A stretch of 64,000 nucleotides of DNA from Paulownia fortunei (GCA_019321725.1 CM033114.1:10830278-10894277); one strand, 5' to 3'. Shown: positions 33,513 through 46,424, counted from the stretch's first letter. A program made the numbers and translations. The notes: generated by a model from the letters alone, not told the origin.

Positions 33513-36500
33513 TGTAATATCCAATTATCACACTACTCACTTGGTCAATATGATTTATGCATTACATGTTATTCATAATTGCTTGCATTGAAACTACATG
33601 GTGTGATCCATTTTTCCTTATAATCATATTTGATCATTAAATTTCTAGAAAATCTCATATGGTGTTAGTTGTTGATCATCATAATATAAGTAATCAACAT
33701 TAAATTGAAATAAGAAAAAAATGAGGTTGATCAGTATTGGATGTTAATGGGATATATAGTTTATAATTTTAGAAGCGTTAAAGTTGTTAGTAGTAAGTTT
33801 ATACGGTTTGATTCGATTTCATCCAGGTATTTAGAAAGTATATATTGGTAAATTACATATTTGGGAAAATGGGCACAAGTTAATATGATTCAAAGGTGAT
33901 ATTACAATATTCATTTATGTATAAGATTATATAATTTTTATTATGGATAATTATTTAAGAATCGGGTGACGATTGGGTAAGAAATTAAATGAACGGCTAG
34001 GAAATTAGCTTATGAATTATCTATGGTATCTTGTGGTAATTAAAATGGGATACAATAAAATTAATTTATAGTAAGACACATCTGATTTAGGCTTGAAAGA
34101 TGGGTTCCACAACCTACCACCTTGTGCTTCCTACCAAGCTTAAGCAAGCACCTCAAGTGCCACCTCAAGCTTTCTTTCACTCTTAGCCATTTACCCACGA
34201 CCCTCAACCATTTTTAGTTATTTTTAGCATCCAAACTCATATCAAAATCTCTCTAAGCTGGTCCTAATTGATTCCAAGTGATAGAAGAGGGCAAAGGAAA
34301 CAAAAGGAAGTAGAAATCACAAGTAGAAGCTGAAACTGGCATATGTGAGGTTCATATAATATTTTTACATTTATTTTTATATTATTTGAGGGTTTTGTGA
34401 TTTATTAAGATTCTTATCTTGTTCATGATGATGTTAGAGGTTATTCATAGGGTTATTATGCATAAAAAAATGATTTGTGGTTGCAAACACATAGTAGAAC
34501 CACTAAAGGGCAGAATTTGTGTATATGTTGATTTCTAATTTATTGAGCTTAAAATCTGCAAGAAACCTTGGGTAAATTCTATATTTATCTTCATGAACAT
34601 GTTTATATAGGATTTATGATTATTTATTTAGGTTTGGATAGCTTGGGAATTAAAATATGGCATGACAATTAAAGAGATGCTCAGAACTATCTCCATCGAA
34701 TTTCAAATTCTGTCCTATGTGAGGGGACTGGTTTTAAAGCATTCAATCCATTATTTTTGGAAATACTATGACCTAGTTGTCTCTTATATATGTTATCTAA
34801 GTCTGGTGAGAATTTGGGAGTGTTGAATACACTTAAGGGTGCCAAAACCATTAATGTCATGAAGTGCGCAAAATTGTCATGGTAGGAAAAATCTATTTCA
34901 GTATGCTGTGAAGGGAGCTAAACTTGGGATACTATATCCGTGATTTTTAGCCATTACATTATTTTTTATGTTAGCTAAGTGTGATAAAAATTTGGGAGTG
35001 AATGAATATGTCTAAGGGTATCAAAATCATCATGCAGATTAATGTGGCAGCAAGAAAATGTGAAGTTGTGAATCTGTCTCATTTGGTTCATTAACATGTT
35101 CCAGCATAGATGTGGTGCATTTGATCCCTAACATTTAGGGCGATGTTGTAAAAGTTATAATACATCAATTAAGTGAGGTTAATATACATTTAAGATGTGG
35201 AACGAAGGTGCGTAGAAGGTTGTATTCGGTTATTATTTCTAAGTGGTAAGGTTGTTTAGTTAAATTGAGATTCAAGATTTTTATACTACATTAGGTATAA
35301 TGAACTTGTTAATTAAGGATGGTGATTGATATCTTGTATTTTTACAAATTATTTCACGTCTAGGGTTGGGGAGTAATACTTAAGAAACCTAGAAGTAACA
35401 TACAAACATAAATGAAAATACATTTGCAATTACAATACATGAACATAGTATGTCTTGAAGTAATTATACTTAATGTGTTGATGATATTTAAATTGATTGG
35501 ATGACAAGTATACAATGTACCTTAAAAGTTTGATGATTCTTGAAATATGTTGAGAGCAAGATGACATATTTTCATATTGAACATACCATTCATGAGCATT
35601 CACATGTGTATGCACGATATATGAGTATAGTTGAAGTTCTTGCATGCATGATCTGATTTGAGACATGATTTTCAGAAAAAAAAAAAAAAAAAGGTTTTGG
35701 TTGGCCACTACTAGTGTACCGACGCATGCGAGTCGTGATTTTGTGATATTTTAGGGCGCTATGATTGTTACTTCTGCGAGGATCATAGGGTTTGATAGGG
35801 GGTGTGCCTCTTGTGGCCACGAGAGGGTAGACCACTTAATTGTGCCCTTATTGACGCCGCTGTGGGAAGACTTTTGGAGGATCACAGGGGAAGACAGGGG
35901 ATGGACCTCTAGTGATCCTAGGAGATGGCCCTCAAACTGTGTCAATCTATTTATGGCCATGTGATTATTGATATTATTGAGAGCTCAATTTGGTACATAG
36001 TAGATAAGCCAAGGGCCCAATGGTGGAAAATAATTTTGAATGAACTGTTTTGGTCCAGGAGCTTGCATTCCTAGCATGATTTCATAGAGATGTATCACAT
36101 AGATGTTAGATTATCTCTTCAACATGCATGATTTTCACTTACTGAGCATTAGTTCATGTAGTTCATGCATTGTAGTAAGAATGGTGATACCTGAGACTCT
36201 AAGGCTTATTGGGCTGGTTGTTGGAGCTCCTAGAGGCTTCTAAGGATCACTGTATATAGATAATGACCTACTGGGTTATGTTGTGGCATATTGTAATTTT
36301 TACAATCATTATTATTGTATAAATTATTATCTATATATAAAGGGTTACAATATGCAAAATGTCTTTACTTCTTCCAAAAGTATAGGCTATTATTTTGATT
36401 TTAGAGTCTATCGTATTTTAACTTTGGGATGTCGTGTCCTATATAACTCTTGAAATTATTTAATAAATAAGTTTGAGAGTAGCGTAATTATGATGGGTTA

Positions 36501-36640
36501 TATGTAAGAAAATACTTTTACTATTTTTTAAAGTGCTATAGTTGACAAAAAAATTATATATATATACATGTACACACATGTGCCACATTGTCAAAATTAT
36601 TATTATATCAATATCTATATTTAGTGGTGGGGGTGTTACA
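33513..36640 (+). repeat. 3' LTR of element B (3128 bp)
   Basis: Starts TGTAATATCC and ends GGGGGTGTTACA, followed by the target duplication TGAGG. It matches the 5' LTR throughout but contains only one copy of the 2.1-kb segment duplicated there. The conserved block with GGTTGGCCACTACTAGTG is near 35698-35717. Small frames in it are repeats of LTR sequence, not genes. Confidence 0.93.
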
Positions 36641-36645
36641 TGAGG
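36641..36645 (+). repeat. Target site duplication of element B, right copy (TGAGG)
   Basis: Exact copy of 24819-24823, directly after the LTR end TTACA. Confidence 0.95.
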
Positions 36646-37830
36646 CCTACAAGTCTCAACTTTCTCTATTTTATTTTTGAATAAATTTTTTTATCTTTCT
36701 CTCATGTACCTCCCCTTGAAAGAAATTCCAAAGTTACTTATAGGATAGTATTTATAATGAAAGTAAATGATAGGTGGTGAGATTTTCTTTTTGTAATTTT
36801 GCGGATATTATAAATAGAAAGTGTAAGATACAGTAACAAGGAACAGAGGCCCAAAATGGATAGGATGCATTCATTTAATAGATAGGATTTATTTTCATTT
36901 TAGTTGTCCCCTTAGACAGGCCTAGATCTACTTTAGCTCAAGGGAATCACATAGGACATGACCCAATGATCATCTCATTTATTTATGAATGTATGGAGAT
37001 GCATGCATGGTTTAATGAATTTTTTTTCTTATGATTATACTTGCAATCACTAGGATAATGCAATATTATACAAAACCTTAAGCAATAACTACGGGGTCTT
37101 GGATTATAAACATGGAGCATCACTTAAAATTAAATTCAATGTTAAGAAATTTTTAAAAAAATTCCAAATCAAGTTAAAATATGTCATCATGGGTTGAACT
37201 CAATCGTTCATGCCTTCCATTAAAAGTAGATGACATGAAGATGCTACCATATTTAGGAATTGATAATGGGTTATGGGATGTGTGAATGATGAAAGTTTGT
37301 GATCACTACTAAGCATAGAGATGCCCATGGGGTAGACTAGTCTTTATTGTTGGCCATGAGTCATGAAACATTTGGATGCTCCATCTATATAGATGTTTGA
37401 TGGGTTTTGCTTGACACTTGGTAACATATGGGCTAATAAAATTTGAGCATATTGGAAGAGGTGTGGTAAAATAGCTTAAGGATTGTATGTGTATGCAATC
37501 GTTAATGTTTTAACCACCTTGTAATAGTTTTGTATAGGCACATAATATTGGAGCATACAAAATTTTAATTGGACCTCAAACCCACTAGAAAATTGAATTT
37601 TCAAATTTCCATCTAAAAGGTGATGGAATTCAAATAAAATAGTGAGAGACATTTATAATTAAAGACTATATTATAAATGAATATACATTCAAATAGATGC
37701 TTCTTTCCAGCTTAAGATAATATTTGTCGCTTTTAGATCCACTTAAATCATTCTCGACAATAATAAACGTCACTAAGCTCCCATCTATCTGGATTACTTT
37801 TGAAAGTTGAGGATGATTCTCGAATTTAAG
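36646..37830 (+). other. Leader of element I, second part (non-coding), truncated
   Basis: Continues the leader of I after B. From about 37200 to 37690 it matches, on the opposite strand, the leader of K at 57390-57865: shared blocks include TGTTGGCCATGAGT, ATTGGACCTCAA and GGTGATGGAATTC followed by TAGTGAGAGACATTTA (K: TAGTGGGAGACATTTA). That match is what shows I and K are one family. In K, gag starts right after this leader; here no gag follows, and sequence of H takes over near 37840, so gag-pol and 3' LTR of I are deleted. Confidence 0.75.
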
Positions 37831-37839
37831 AGGTTAATA

Positions 37840-38640
37840 AATATGTGTAAGGGAATTTCTATAATAGTCATAGAAACAACTCCCACAAAATTGTGGAAGG
37901 ACCTCCTATGCACACATTCTAGTCCCTATGGGAACATCCACCTACCTTGATAAGAGTGAAAATGGTAAATATGTCCATGTAACCATGTATAAAGGTTTGA
38001 TTAGCTCCATACTTTACTTAACTACTAATAAACCTAATATAATGTTTTGATATCAACACATGTGCTTGTTTTCAATCTAATTGCAAGGAATCTCACTATA
38101 TTGCTGCAAAGAGAATTCTAAAGTACTTGAAATGAAGACTGAATGTGGAAGTTTGATACCCTAAGGATTCTACTTCTAATCTTATTGGGTATTGAGATGC
38201 AAATTGTGTAGGTTGAAAAATAGATAGAAAAAAGCACTATCATAACAAGTCAAATGCTAGGAAATCGATTGGTATAAAGGTTCGGCCAGAAGCAAACTTC
38301 CATAGCCATATCTATGGCACAGGGTGAGTATATTACAATAAAGAGTTGTTGTGCTCAAATCTTAGGATGTATTAATAGTTAAGAGAGGAAACAACACGAC
38401 GCCAATCTATTGTGATATTGTAATCACACACAACCAAGTGCTACGTTCAAGGACGAACCATATTGACATCAGACACCATTTGGTGAGAGACAACACGAAA
38501 AAGAAGAACATATTCATTGAATACATAAAACTGAGAATTAACTTACTGATATTTTTAGAAACCCCTTTATGACTTATTTGTCTTCTTACGATGAGAACTC
38601 GACATGCTTGATTTAAATGTTTTAACTTTTGGTGGATGCA
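37840..38640 (+). pseudogene. Copia RT end and RNase H, element H resumed
   Basis: Readable segments: MGTSTYLDKSENGKYVHV, then MYKGLISSILYLTTNKPNIM (37985-38045), then CNCKESHYIAAKRILKYLK-like sequence near 38075-38130, SIAISMAQGEYITIKSCC in the 38300-38350 frame, and the RNase H end DIRHHLVRDNTKKKNIFIEY (38470-38525). These are SIRE/Maximus-type copia motifs and continue what H lost at 22222. The missing part is the rest of integrase and most of RT. Multiple stops and frameshifts. Confidence 0.82.
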
Positions 38641-38644
38641 ACTT

Positions 38645-39190
38645 AGGGGGAAGAAATATTAATTGATAGTAAGTTATTGAGATAAGAAATATATTGTTAG
38701 ATTGTTATTATATTTCTGGTCTAAGTTAATTGGCAGTTGAGTTAAGATTATTTCATATATAATTCTTATCAGCAGATATTTTTTTAAATATGATCTTTAT
38801 GACTTTTCATGCAAAACCATTAGAGGCACATATTTCAAAGCATTGTTTATTGAAGTACACTAATTCCGAATATGTCTATCTGAACTCTCACTTTGCAAAT
38901 GAGGATATCATTAGCACAAATTCCAAATAGTTATAATGGCGCGAAATCTAAAATATTATATTTCAAAAATTGAGACCACATATTTTGGTTGTTGGCCTTT
39001 TTAAAAAGGTCACATCTTCTAATTTCACTGAGAAATGAAAATTATACACAATCTTTTCATGTCTATATAAAAGATAACGTGACTGCATTTTCTTTCATAC
39101 CACAAAAGTAGACAAACTTCCTCTATCTCTACATCAGTTCTTCTATCACTCTATGCCTCGTTCACTTTCACTTATTAGGCCTTATTTATT
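38645..39190 (+). repeat. Polypurine tract and start of 3' LTR, element H (partial)
   Basis: AGGGGGAAGAAAT at 38645-38657 is the expected polypurine tract after the H RNase H. The following about 530 bases have no coding content and contain a TATA-like box CTATATAAAAG at 39064, 60 bases before a pyrimidine-rich stretch, as in a U3/R region. The 164-base H 5' LTR remnant (U5) has no match here, so the LTR is probably cut short near 39190. The exact LTR start is not defined by a clear TG. Confidence 0.55.
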
Positions 39191-39199
39191 AATTTATTC

Positions 39200-39780
39200 A
39201 ACCTAATCAATTGAATACTTTGTGTTATTGTGGCCCAGTTGATAACCTGAAGCCTGATATAATTTTGAATTTTCGGCTGATTATAATCCGGCCCAAGAGG
39301 TAGGATCCATTTATCCCTCAAGGTCCACCATCTATGCTTGAGTTTAAATTCTCATTTTTATCCCTAAAATTTAATATAAAATTACCATGTCTTCCCTTCC
39401 ATTTTATACCAAGAAATAATCATATATCAGTGAAACCCATCAAGCTCCGATGCAAATCTCGGCACTATCATCCTCCAACTTTCTTTAGTTCCTTCGCCTC
39501 AGCCGATGAGGTAACCGGTTGTATTCGAGTTTCTTTGTTGCAGCTGACGAGGTATTCAACTCTTCCTTACCCTTCTTTACATCATCAATTTTGATGGAAG
39601 CTATCGCGAGCTCTCTTGCATAGAAGTAGATAGAGCTTGTAAAGGCCGACCATTTCTGGCCAATAGCCTCAGCGAAGAGCACATCCAAAGGGGTGAAAAT
39701 GTACATGGACATGGCTTACAAGAATTCCTCTGTTCCATTTAACAACCTTTTGCTTTATTTTTATTATTTTTTATTTCTTA
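39200..39780 (+). other. Unassigned stretch with coding-like frames
   Basis: Slightly GC-richer than its surroundings. One frame opens at 39334 (MLEFKFSFLSLKFNIKLPC, later FFSSFASADEV) and a second, overlapping frame from about 39547 reads ADEVFNSSLPFFTSSILMEA and, after two stops, IELVKADHFWPIASAKSTSK. The words GCCGATGAGGTA (39499) and GCTGACGAGGTA (39542) are near repeats about 43 bases apart and each looks like a splice donor context; TTTCTTTGTTGCAG before the second looks like an acceptor. I recognise no family. It could be a decayed exon of a host gene or an unknown transposon gene. Confidence 0.35.
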
Positions 39781-40200
39781 TACTTTTTAACCTTCTTTAA
39801 TAAAATTCATAATTGTAAGTTTCTTTAATTGACATTTTAAATATGACAATTTGAAATTCTGATGTGTATTTTATGAATCATATGTAATTTTTAATTATTG
39901 AAAAACAAACAAATAAATTTTCTTAGTATAGTATTCTAGGAAATTAGAAAAGAAAAAAATTTAAGGCAAGGGACTGCTAAACATTTGGAATATGAGAAAG
40001 GGCATTTTGGTCATATGATTATTATTACAATAATTATCCCACAATGTATACATTTGATTAGATTTTGTATTAAAATATCACTCATACAATCCATTTAAGT
40101 ACACAAAATATTTATTGATGATATAATTCATATCCAACAACTTATCATATTTTTTATCATTTATTTTATATCCCACTCAACAAAATAAACGACTCCTAAT
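39781..40200. other. AT-rich spacer, nothing recognised
   Basis: No frame, repeat or motif supported; long A/T runs only. Confidence 0.6.
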
Positions 40201-40249
40201 GTCTAGAACTCTAATTTTTAATTATAAGTTAAACAAAAAGAATAACAAT

Positions 40250-41140
40250 AACAAGAGCAGAAAAAGTAAACACTACAAAGCATGGTGAGGGCCCTAGAAA
40301 ATCCAAAAACATCGGAAGGGCAAAGCAAAAGAAAGATCTCAACACGTGATAACTCTTTAGCAAAGAAGCTAAAGAGATCTTTGGAAAGACTCCATAATAT
40401 AGACCGCTTGGAGAATGAGGAATCAATGGACCACGTCTAGTCAATTCATGTTGAACCATCCCAATTGAATCAAAATATATTTGAACATGCAACGAGTAAG
40501 AAAGAAGCTTCAATAAAGAAGAAAACACCGCCTCCTGTGGCTAAAAACATATACAGGAAGGACCACAACCAAAAAAGACTCATCTTGTTTTAGGCAAAAG
40601 AAAGGATTTTTTTTTTGTGGAATCGCCCAAACTCAAAAGGCCTAGCGCTAAGGAGCGACTTGACAACAAACTTGACAATATATCTTTCATAAATTAGAAA
40701 AGCAGGTACATGTTTCTAGAGAGATGCCAGGCTAGAAATGCTTTCCAAATAACTAAAAAAATAGCTTAACTTTGAGAAAAAAAAAGTGGCCAATCAAATG
40801 GACTGGTTATAAAAATTTGCGAGATGCTCTATGCAGTACTTCCTTACCAAGGGGAATCCTACGATGTAGACATGAATGGATTAGAGAGCTAGCCGAGGAG
40901 AGAAAGAAGAATATGGAGATTAACCCACCTAAGTATATCATGTTGGAGAAAGCAGTGACAAATCAATTGGAACTCTTACTTTTGAAAGAGAGTAATGGTG
41001 CAGGGAATACTTCATGGGAGACTAGAGTTATGTTTGGCGGCTATGCAATTCAAAGAGACTCCACAACCAGACTTACCGATCTGTCAAGCGGTCCCTCAGC
41101 ACCTCAAGAATTAGAGACCCGCACAACGAGCTCATGAAGG
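40250..41140 (+). other. Unassigned coding-like stretch, possibly a decayed transposon or host gene
   Basis: The plus strand has low stop density for such AT-rich DNA. From 40282: MVRALENPKTSEGQSKRKIS, then LAKKLKRSLERLHNIDRLE up to a stop near 40440. An open frame from 40772 to 41137 (121 codons) reads WPIKWTGYKNLRDALCS, then RHEWIRELAEERKKNMEINP, then a low-complexity Ser/Thr end. The product would be Lys/Arg/Glu-rich and soluble. An opposing frame at 40229-40528 is probably its antisense. I recognise no family and see no LTR, terminal repeat or zinc knuckle tied to it. It lies between the end of H and the outer end of K's 3' LTR, so it may be the oldest DNA in the window. Confidence 0.4.
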
Positions 41141-41281
41141 ACATACACCTGATTTAGTGTTTGTTCCTTTTACAACCATTCAACCTACAAATGGTGTGCA
41201 TTCAAACTGAGAGAGACATAGAGGAGAGATCCTCTAACAACCATGGCGCGAAATTTAAGGTTCGCTATAATCGATGGGGCA

Positions 41282-43033
41282 TGTGTAGTAAAAAAATAAT
41301 TTTTTTATAATAACAAGATTCATCAAATAAATATATTCTCTCGATTTTAAAACGATTCTAACAATCGCATGTATTAAATTCAAATTATACCTTCGAGCAC
41401 TCTTATTGATGTAGGGAACGAAGCAATCAATTGCTATATTCTTGGCTTATCAAAGTCATAGGTATTTACATATCTCTCTTCGATAAGAAAAAGCAACATC
41501 GATTAAAAAGATTCGCTAATGTCTTTAAAATCATTTCTGGTCTAGATTTGGAGTAATACTTGTCCTTTAAACTAATTGATGGATCAAGAACAATATAATT
41601 TGATTTTTTAAGTTCTTGAAATTTTGATGTGAAGAGAACATCAAGAAACTAATTTAGAAAAAGAAAATCAAGATTTTCAATAAACACTTTTCCTTTTTTT
41701 TCTTGGAGAGAAAAATAGAAGACAAAAAAATATTTTTTCTAAAAATCTTAATGCAATTTTCGGCCCTTTTCCAAAAATTTGCCTTTCTCAAACTCTTAAA
41801 GAGTTTGTTAATTTTTTAACCATTTTAAAGTTTGATCTTGGAAGGATTCTAAATATTCCAACAAATCTTATATTTTCTCTCTCCAATATATGTGAACTTA
41901 TTTAAGACTACATTAGTTATCAAAAATTATATACATACATTCTTGATATTAATTTGAACTCTTTAAATAATATCAAGACAGATATATATCAAATATATAT
42001 TATAAATATATAATGGCATGCACAAGAGGCCTGAATGCATACAGAGCATGTCAATAAACAACTAAAACGAATTATACATAATAAAAACCTAAGTTGTTGA
42101 TTTTTATCTCATAAAAATTGGTCACTATTTATTTATTTATTTAAATATATTAATTAAATAAATTTTATTTATTTTAATTATTCTCTTCATATTCTAGTAG
42201 GTTTCTTAAGTAATCCACTTTAATTTTTGGGCTTGAATTTAAAAAGTCCATAAATTAATCCAATTGATTTAATCCCATATTAGTCAATCCAACTAATTAA
42301 TTTTAATTTACTCCAATTGGGCTTCCTAACCAAAATAAGTCCAATCGAATAATCCAATTATTCAATTGAATAATTTAATTTAACCATTAAATTAAATAAA
42401 ATCCTTAATTAATTAATTAATTAATATTAATTAATTTCTAACTATTGAAAAATTCCAAAAATAGAAATGTCACTCTCCATAAAGATGTGTAATCATCATA
42501 GGTTCACAACTAAACTAGTAGTGGGCTTATATTGGAACTTATAAATAATAATTATTTTGATTAATCAATCTAATTAATTAATCCGCTTTGAATTAACTCT
42601 TTAATTGCAAGAACCTCACTATCCATGAAAATACCTAATAAATAATCATAGCAATTTAGTCTTAGGTGAAATAACGAATAAACCTATTTCAGTTGCGAGT
42701 CTCATACACGTATGGTCCTTCCAACAACTAATCTTCTAATTGAATCTTGGGCATAAATTTTATGTTAAAACCCTAAATGATTCAATAATTGTGATCCCAT
42801 TTCAAGTTTCAATGATTCTTAATGAATCAAAATTTATCCTGTCTTGGCTAAGGTTTTTGAATCACGAACTATAAAAATACAAGAGATTCTCTTGTTTAAA
42901 AAGACAAGTGTTGAATTATATGTTGGCTATTGACAAATCTCCATACAAACAGTGCAACACCCAACATACCCCCTTTGTGATTGTCAAGCAATCAAAATAT
43001 ATCTAAGTGCTATAGAATGCACACAAGACTACC
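41282..43033 (-). repeat. 3' LTR of element K, outer part
   Basis: Plus-strand start near TGTGTAGTAAAAAAAT at 41282; runs to the D insertion at 43034. It shares with LTR G and LTR I the AATTAATT-rich stretch near 42370-42440, GAATTAACTCTTTAA...AAGAACCTCACTATCC near 42590 and CCTTCCAACAACTAATCTTCT near 42718. Together with 53542-53974 it makes about 2.18 kb, close to the 2053 bp of LTR I. The outer boundary is placed by TG and by the loss of similarity and may be off by a few bases. Confidence 0.78.
43029..43033 (-). repeat. Target site duplication of element D, left copy (CTACC)
   Basis: CTACC directly before the LTR start TGCTATAATT; repeated at 53542-53546 directly after the D LTR end TTATCA. 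Confidence 0.95.
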
Positions 43034-44687
43034 TGCTATAATTTTAAGGTTGCAAACCCAAGTGTAGGTTGTGTAAAGTAATAAATTTCTCATGAGCCCA
43101 AGATCGATCCACAGGGAAGTTGTTTGAATAATTCAATATTATATTTCTGAAAAAATAAAGTTTATGTGATTCGAAATATATAAAAAAATAATATATGTTG
43201 TAACTAAAGAAAAAACAAAGTAATAAAAGTACAGGGGATTAGGGATCCACTCTTAAGTTTTGGATAGATAAACAATTGTTTATTCTTACCACTAATGAAA
43301 TCTATACATAATGAAGGTTCCAGTGGAAATATATTATCAAATAACTCATATAATAAGGTAATAATGATATTATCTTATTATTTGCAAACAACCAACACTT
43401 GTTTATGGGATCTAATATTTATGTACACCTTTGTCTACAACAAATCAATATTTAACATTAGCAGTCGGTGTAGTAAAACTAAACGTCTAGTTAAATGAAT
43501 CCAAGTATTTATTGTGCTACAGGTGATACATAAATCAAGAATCAATACAAAACAAGTAGTGTTTATATCAAAACTCAAAATAATAATACAACCTACTTAA
43601 ATATTTTCTACCCTTATAATTGTTCATCTTCCTCCATCAAGAGGTTCACCCTTTTTACTCAACAAAATAAAATTTAGAAAGACCTAATAAAAGTAGAAAA
43701 AACTAAAAATAGAAGAGAAACTAGAGAATATATTTCTATTACTACTATAAAACTTAACCTAAAGAAACCCTCTATCCCCCAACTCATACAAGCTAAATAT
43801 ATGACCTGTTTATAGTACTTGGAGTATGCTAGAGGCCAAATATATAACGGAAGAGTTAAATAAATGGTATACTAGTTTTCAAGAGTTGGTAAGTTGTTAT
43901 ACCAAAACCTCTAAATTCTCACATACCCGATTGAATTGTATTTTTAGGTCTGATATAGTCAGATTTTGATGATGAGTAGAACAAAAGTTGTAGACACTTC
44001 TGTGCTTATATATTTTTATATATCATTTATCAAATTTGGCTGCTGGATGATAGAGATATGGTCAAATTACCGAATCATGTCCAAGAGCGGTCCTTTAATA
44101 TTAGCAGTACATTACAATATATATTCTTACCATTTTGACATATTTCCTCACCATCTTGCCTTTAGGAAATTTGTTTATTTACCTCTTGTGTATAACATAC
44201 CAAAATGTTAGTCCAAAATCAATTTGGACTTAAGAGATATGACCCAATTGGTAAAATAAGTATGGATTGGGCTGAACTTTGATCCAAATTTTTGGTGATC
44301 CATTTTGTATAACCTTTTTGGACGAATTTTATGATATAATCAAAACTGAATTGGGTTGAACTTTGAACAAGAAAGTTGTAGTTCTATTTATTAGATTTCA
44401 GATGCAGCAAGATTCAAGTCCATAGGGGCTTTTGATCATGGAGTTATTCCCAAAATACAAAAACTATACAAGTCTGAAAACATGCTTATTTTGATTCAAT
44501 GAAATATTCTTTCCTAATTTGCTCATGACACGTGTGTTGTCTTCTTCAGTTTTATTTTGTTTTTTTTTATCTTTTTTTGTTCATTGATTCCTAACTCAAA
44601 ACATTAATAAAATAATAATAACAAGAATAAAGTAAGAAAAATATAAAGGATTTGATAAAAAAAATATGTTAAAATATGCACTTATCA
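43034..44687 (-). repeat. 3' LTR of element D (1654 bp)
   Basis: Plus strand starts TGCTATAATTTTAAGG and ends AATATGCACTTATCA; the element-strand start is TGATAAGTGCATATTTT, as in E at 10297. It is about 330 bp longer than the 5' LTR because that copy has a deletion near 53073. Confidence 0.93.
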
Positions 44688-44703
44688 AATTTCCCCACAC
44701 TTA
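44688..44703 (-). other. Polypurine tract of element D
   Basis: Minus strand AAGTGTGGGGAAATT lies directly before the LTR start, matching E's tract at 10283-10296. Confidence 0.88.
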
Positions 44704-46424
44704 ACCCTTGCTCGTCCTCGAGCAAGTTTAAAAAAAATATAAACTAATCCACTTTCGTAGGAAATCACGATTGTATTTAGCATATGGAACAAGCCTTTAA
44801 ACCCCAAGGTGTCCTATAGAGAACGAGTTACTGTCTCGTGAGGGTTTTTAGCGGTGATACCCACAAACACCTATGATAACTATCTTCCAACTATTATTCT
44901 TAGGAAGTAACAAAGTAATTTGAAAATGAAATCAAACAAGTGTTGAATTTAATTCTTAGTCATCCAAAAGTCAAATACATTTCCATAATAAGTATACTCA
45001 GTGTGTGTGTGGATATTTAATGTCAACGGTAACAAAACTATACATGCTTCAAATAAGTGAATTCTCATAGAACCTTATAAAAACCATCACCCCATCTCTA
45101 ATGGAAGAGTTAAACATCATAGACTTTTCCTTTGGTACAAATCTCCACTATACCAAAGGCACCATATGAAACAAAAAGTTTTCAACAAAGGTTGTAATGG
45201 GGCTAAAGGGTAGCGATGTGGTTAAGAAATAAAAGGAAATGATGCAATAAAGGTTTCTAAAAACTTTATGGAAATAGAGACATAGAGTTTGTCGGGGAAG
45301 AATTTTCAAACTCCACGAATTTCAACACAGTGGTCTATTATTATTGAATTAGACCCCTCTTATTCATCTTGCAACATTCTATTTTTAGTTGCAACTCTTA
45401 GCACTTTGCAGTTTTTTCTTCTTTTTTTATATATATTTTTTTTCTTTTTCTACTTTTTAGAAGAGAAACTCCCCCACACTTATCTTCTATTTTAAACTAA
45501 ATTTCTTTTGCAAGTTCACCATATCAATGGAATGTTTCTTAAACTCTAAATTATTTTTAGAACAAGGGTTGGATAATAGTATATTTAGGCTAGGTAAAGA
45601 GATATGGTTACCACAAAAAAAAAATATTTATTTATTGAAAGGCTCAAAGTGGCTCACTAGGGGAATGTTCTCTTGGAACATCATATGGGGAACAAGCTGA
45701 TTTGGCAATGGTGCTAGAAAGCTTAATACTTTAATCATTTTTCTAGTGGTGTTCTATCACTCGTTCAACTTAACAGACCAAAAGGAAAAGTTCTAATACT
45801 TAACTCCTACATGTTGAAGATCCAAGTGAAGATTAAAGCGAGGGCATAATAACTTACTATTTTGACATGACTGTCGTCACATTAAATAACATAACTCTTT
45901 GTGCAAAAAAAAATTGACTATAATTATCACAAAAATATATTAACCAAAGAACAACATCAAAGTCCAAAATATCACATATCATCAATCAAACCACATTATT
46001 CATACTTAATTTTAATCATTGAAGATGGAAGAACCTCTACGACTCAATTTATTTTTTGGTAATTCACGAACTTTTGTTAAAAACTTCATAAACTTACCAT
46101 GTTATGCAAAAAATAGGAGTGTGTCTCAAAAGTACTACAATTACCCTTTACTCTGCCATTCTTTTTCATGATTTCAATAGACCATAAGAAAACAAACTTG
46201 ATTATTTTTTTGTGAAATAAAATACTAGAAAAACTCACATTAAACACATAAGTCATGATATCAACTATCCCTTCCCCCAACCTAATCAAGACATTGTCCC
46301 CAATGTAAAAAATAGATAGAAAAGTAGAGTTCAAAAGATATCACGTGAAGTGTGGCTTATTGAAAAAAAAAAGCTGAAATAATATCAAACACACACTATT
46401 AGATAAAACCATTAACAATAAGTA
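44704..46424 (-). other. 3' non-coding region of element D
   Basis: No coding region supported. 44704 to about 45430 matches E at 9593-10290 in opposite orientation, including the single copy (45356-45415) of the sequence that forms the palindrome in E. 45430-46424 has no counterpart in the window because E and F lack this part; it contains several A/T runs and short frames such as 46086-46334 without recognisable motif. Confidence 0.75.

Larger units (their letters stand above)
24824..36640 (+). mobile_element. Chromovirus element B (Tekay/Del-like), complete ends, gag deleted
   Basis: Bounded by TGAGG target duplications and flanked on both sides by the leader of I. It has a 5' LTR enlarged by a tandem duplication (24824-30141), initiator tRNA-Met PBS (30145-30156), a heavily decayed internal region without gag (30157-33499), a polypurine tract (33500-33512) and a 3' LTR (33513-36640). 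Its pol remnants align with those of A, including the end of integrase and the chromodomain. Decay is far greater than in A, so B is older than A. Confidence 0.95.

Noticed and set aside
40229..40528. Minus-strand 99-codon frame with hydrophobic composition
   Set aside because: Likely the antisense of the Lys/Glu-rich plus-strand stretch; antisense of AAG/GAA-rich codons gives Leu/Phe/Ser-rich frames.
44704..46424. Env-like gene expected in some Athila elements
   Set aside because: No frame longer than about 80 codons and no signal peptide or membrane segment pattern that could be supported; the place is taken by the LOG copy and non-coding DNA.
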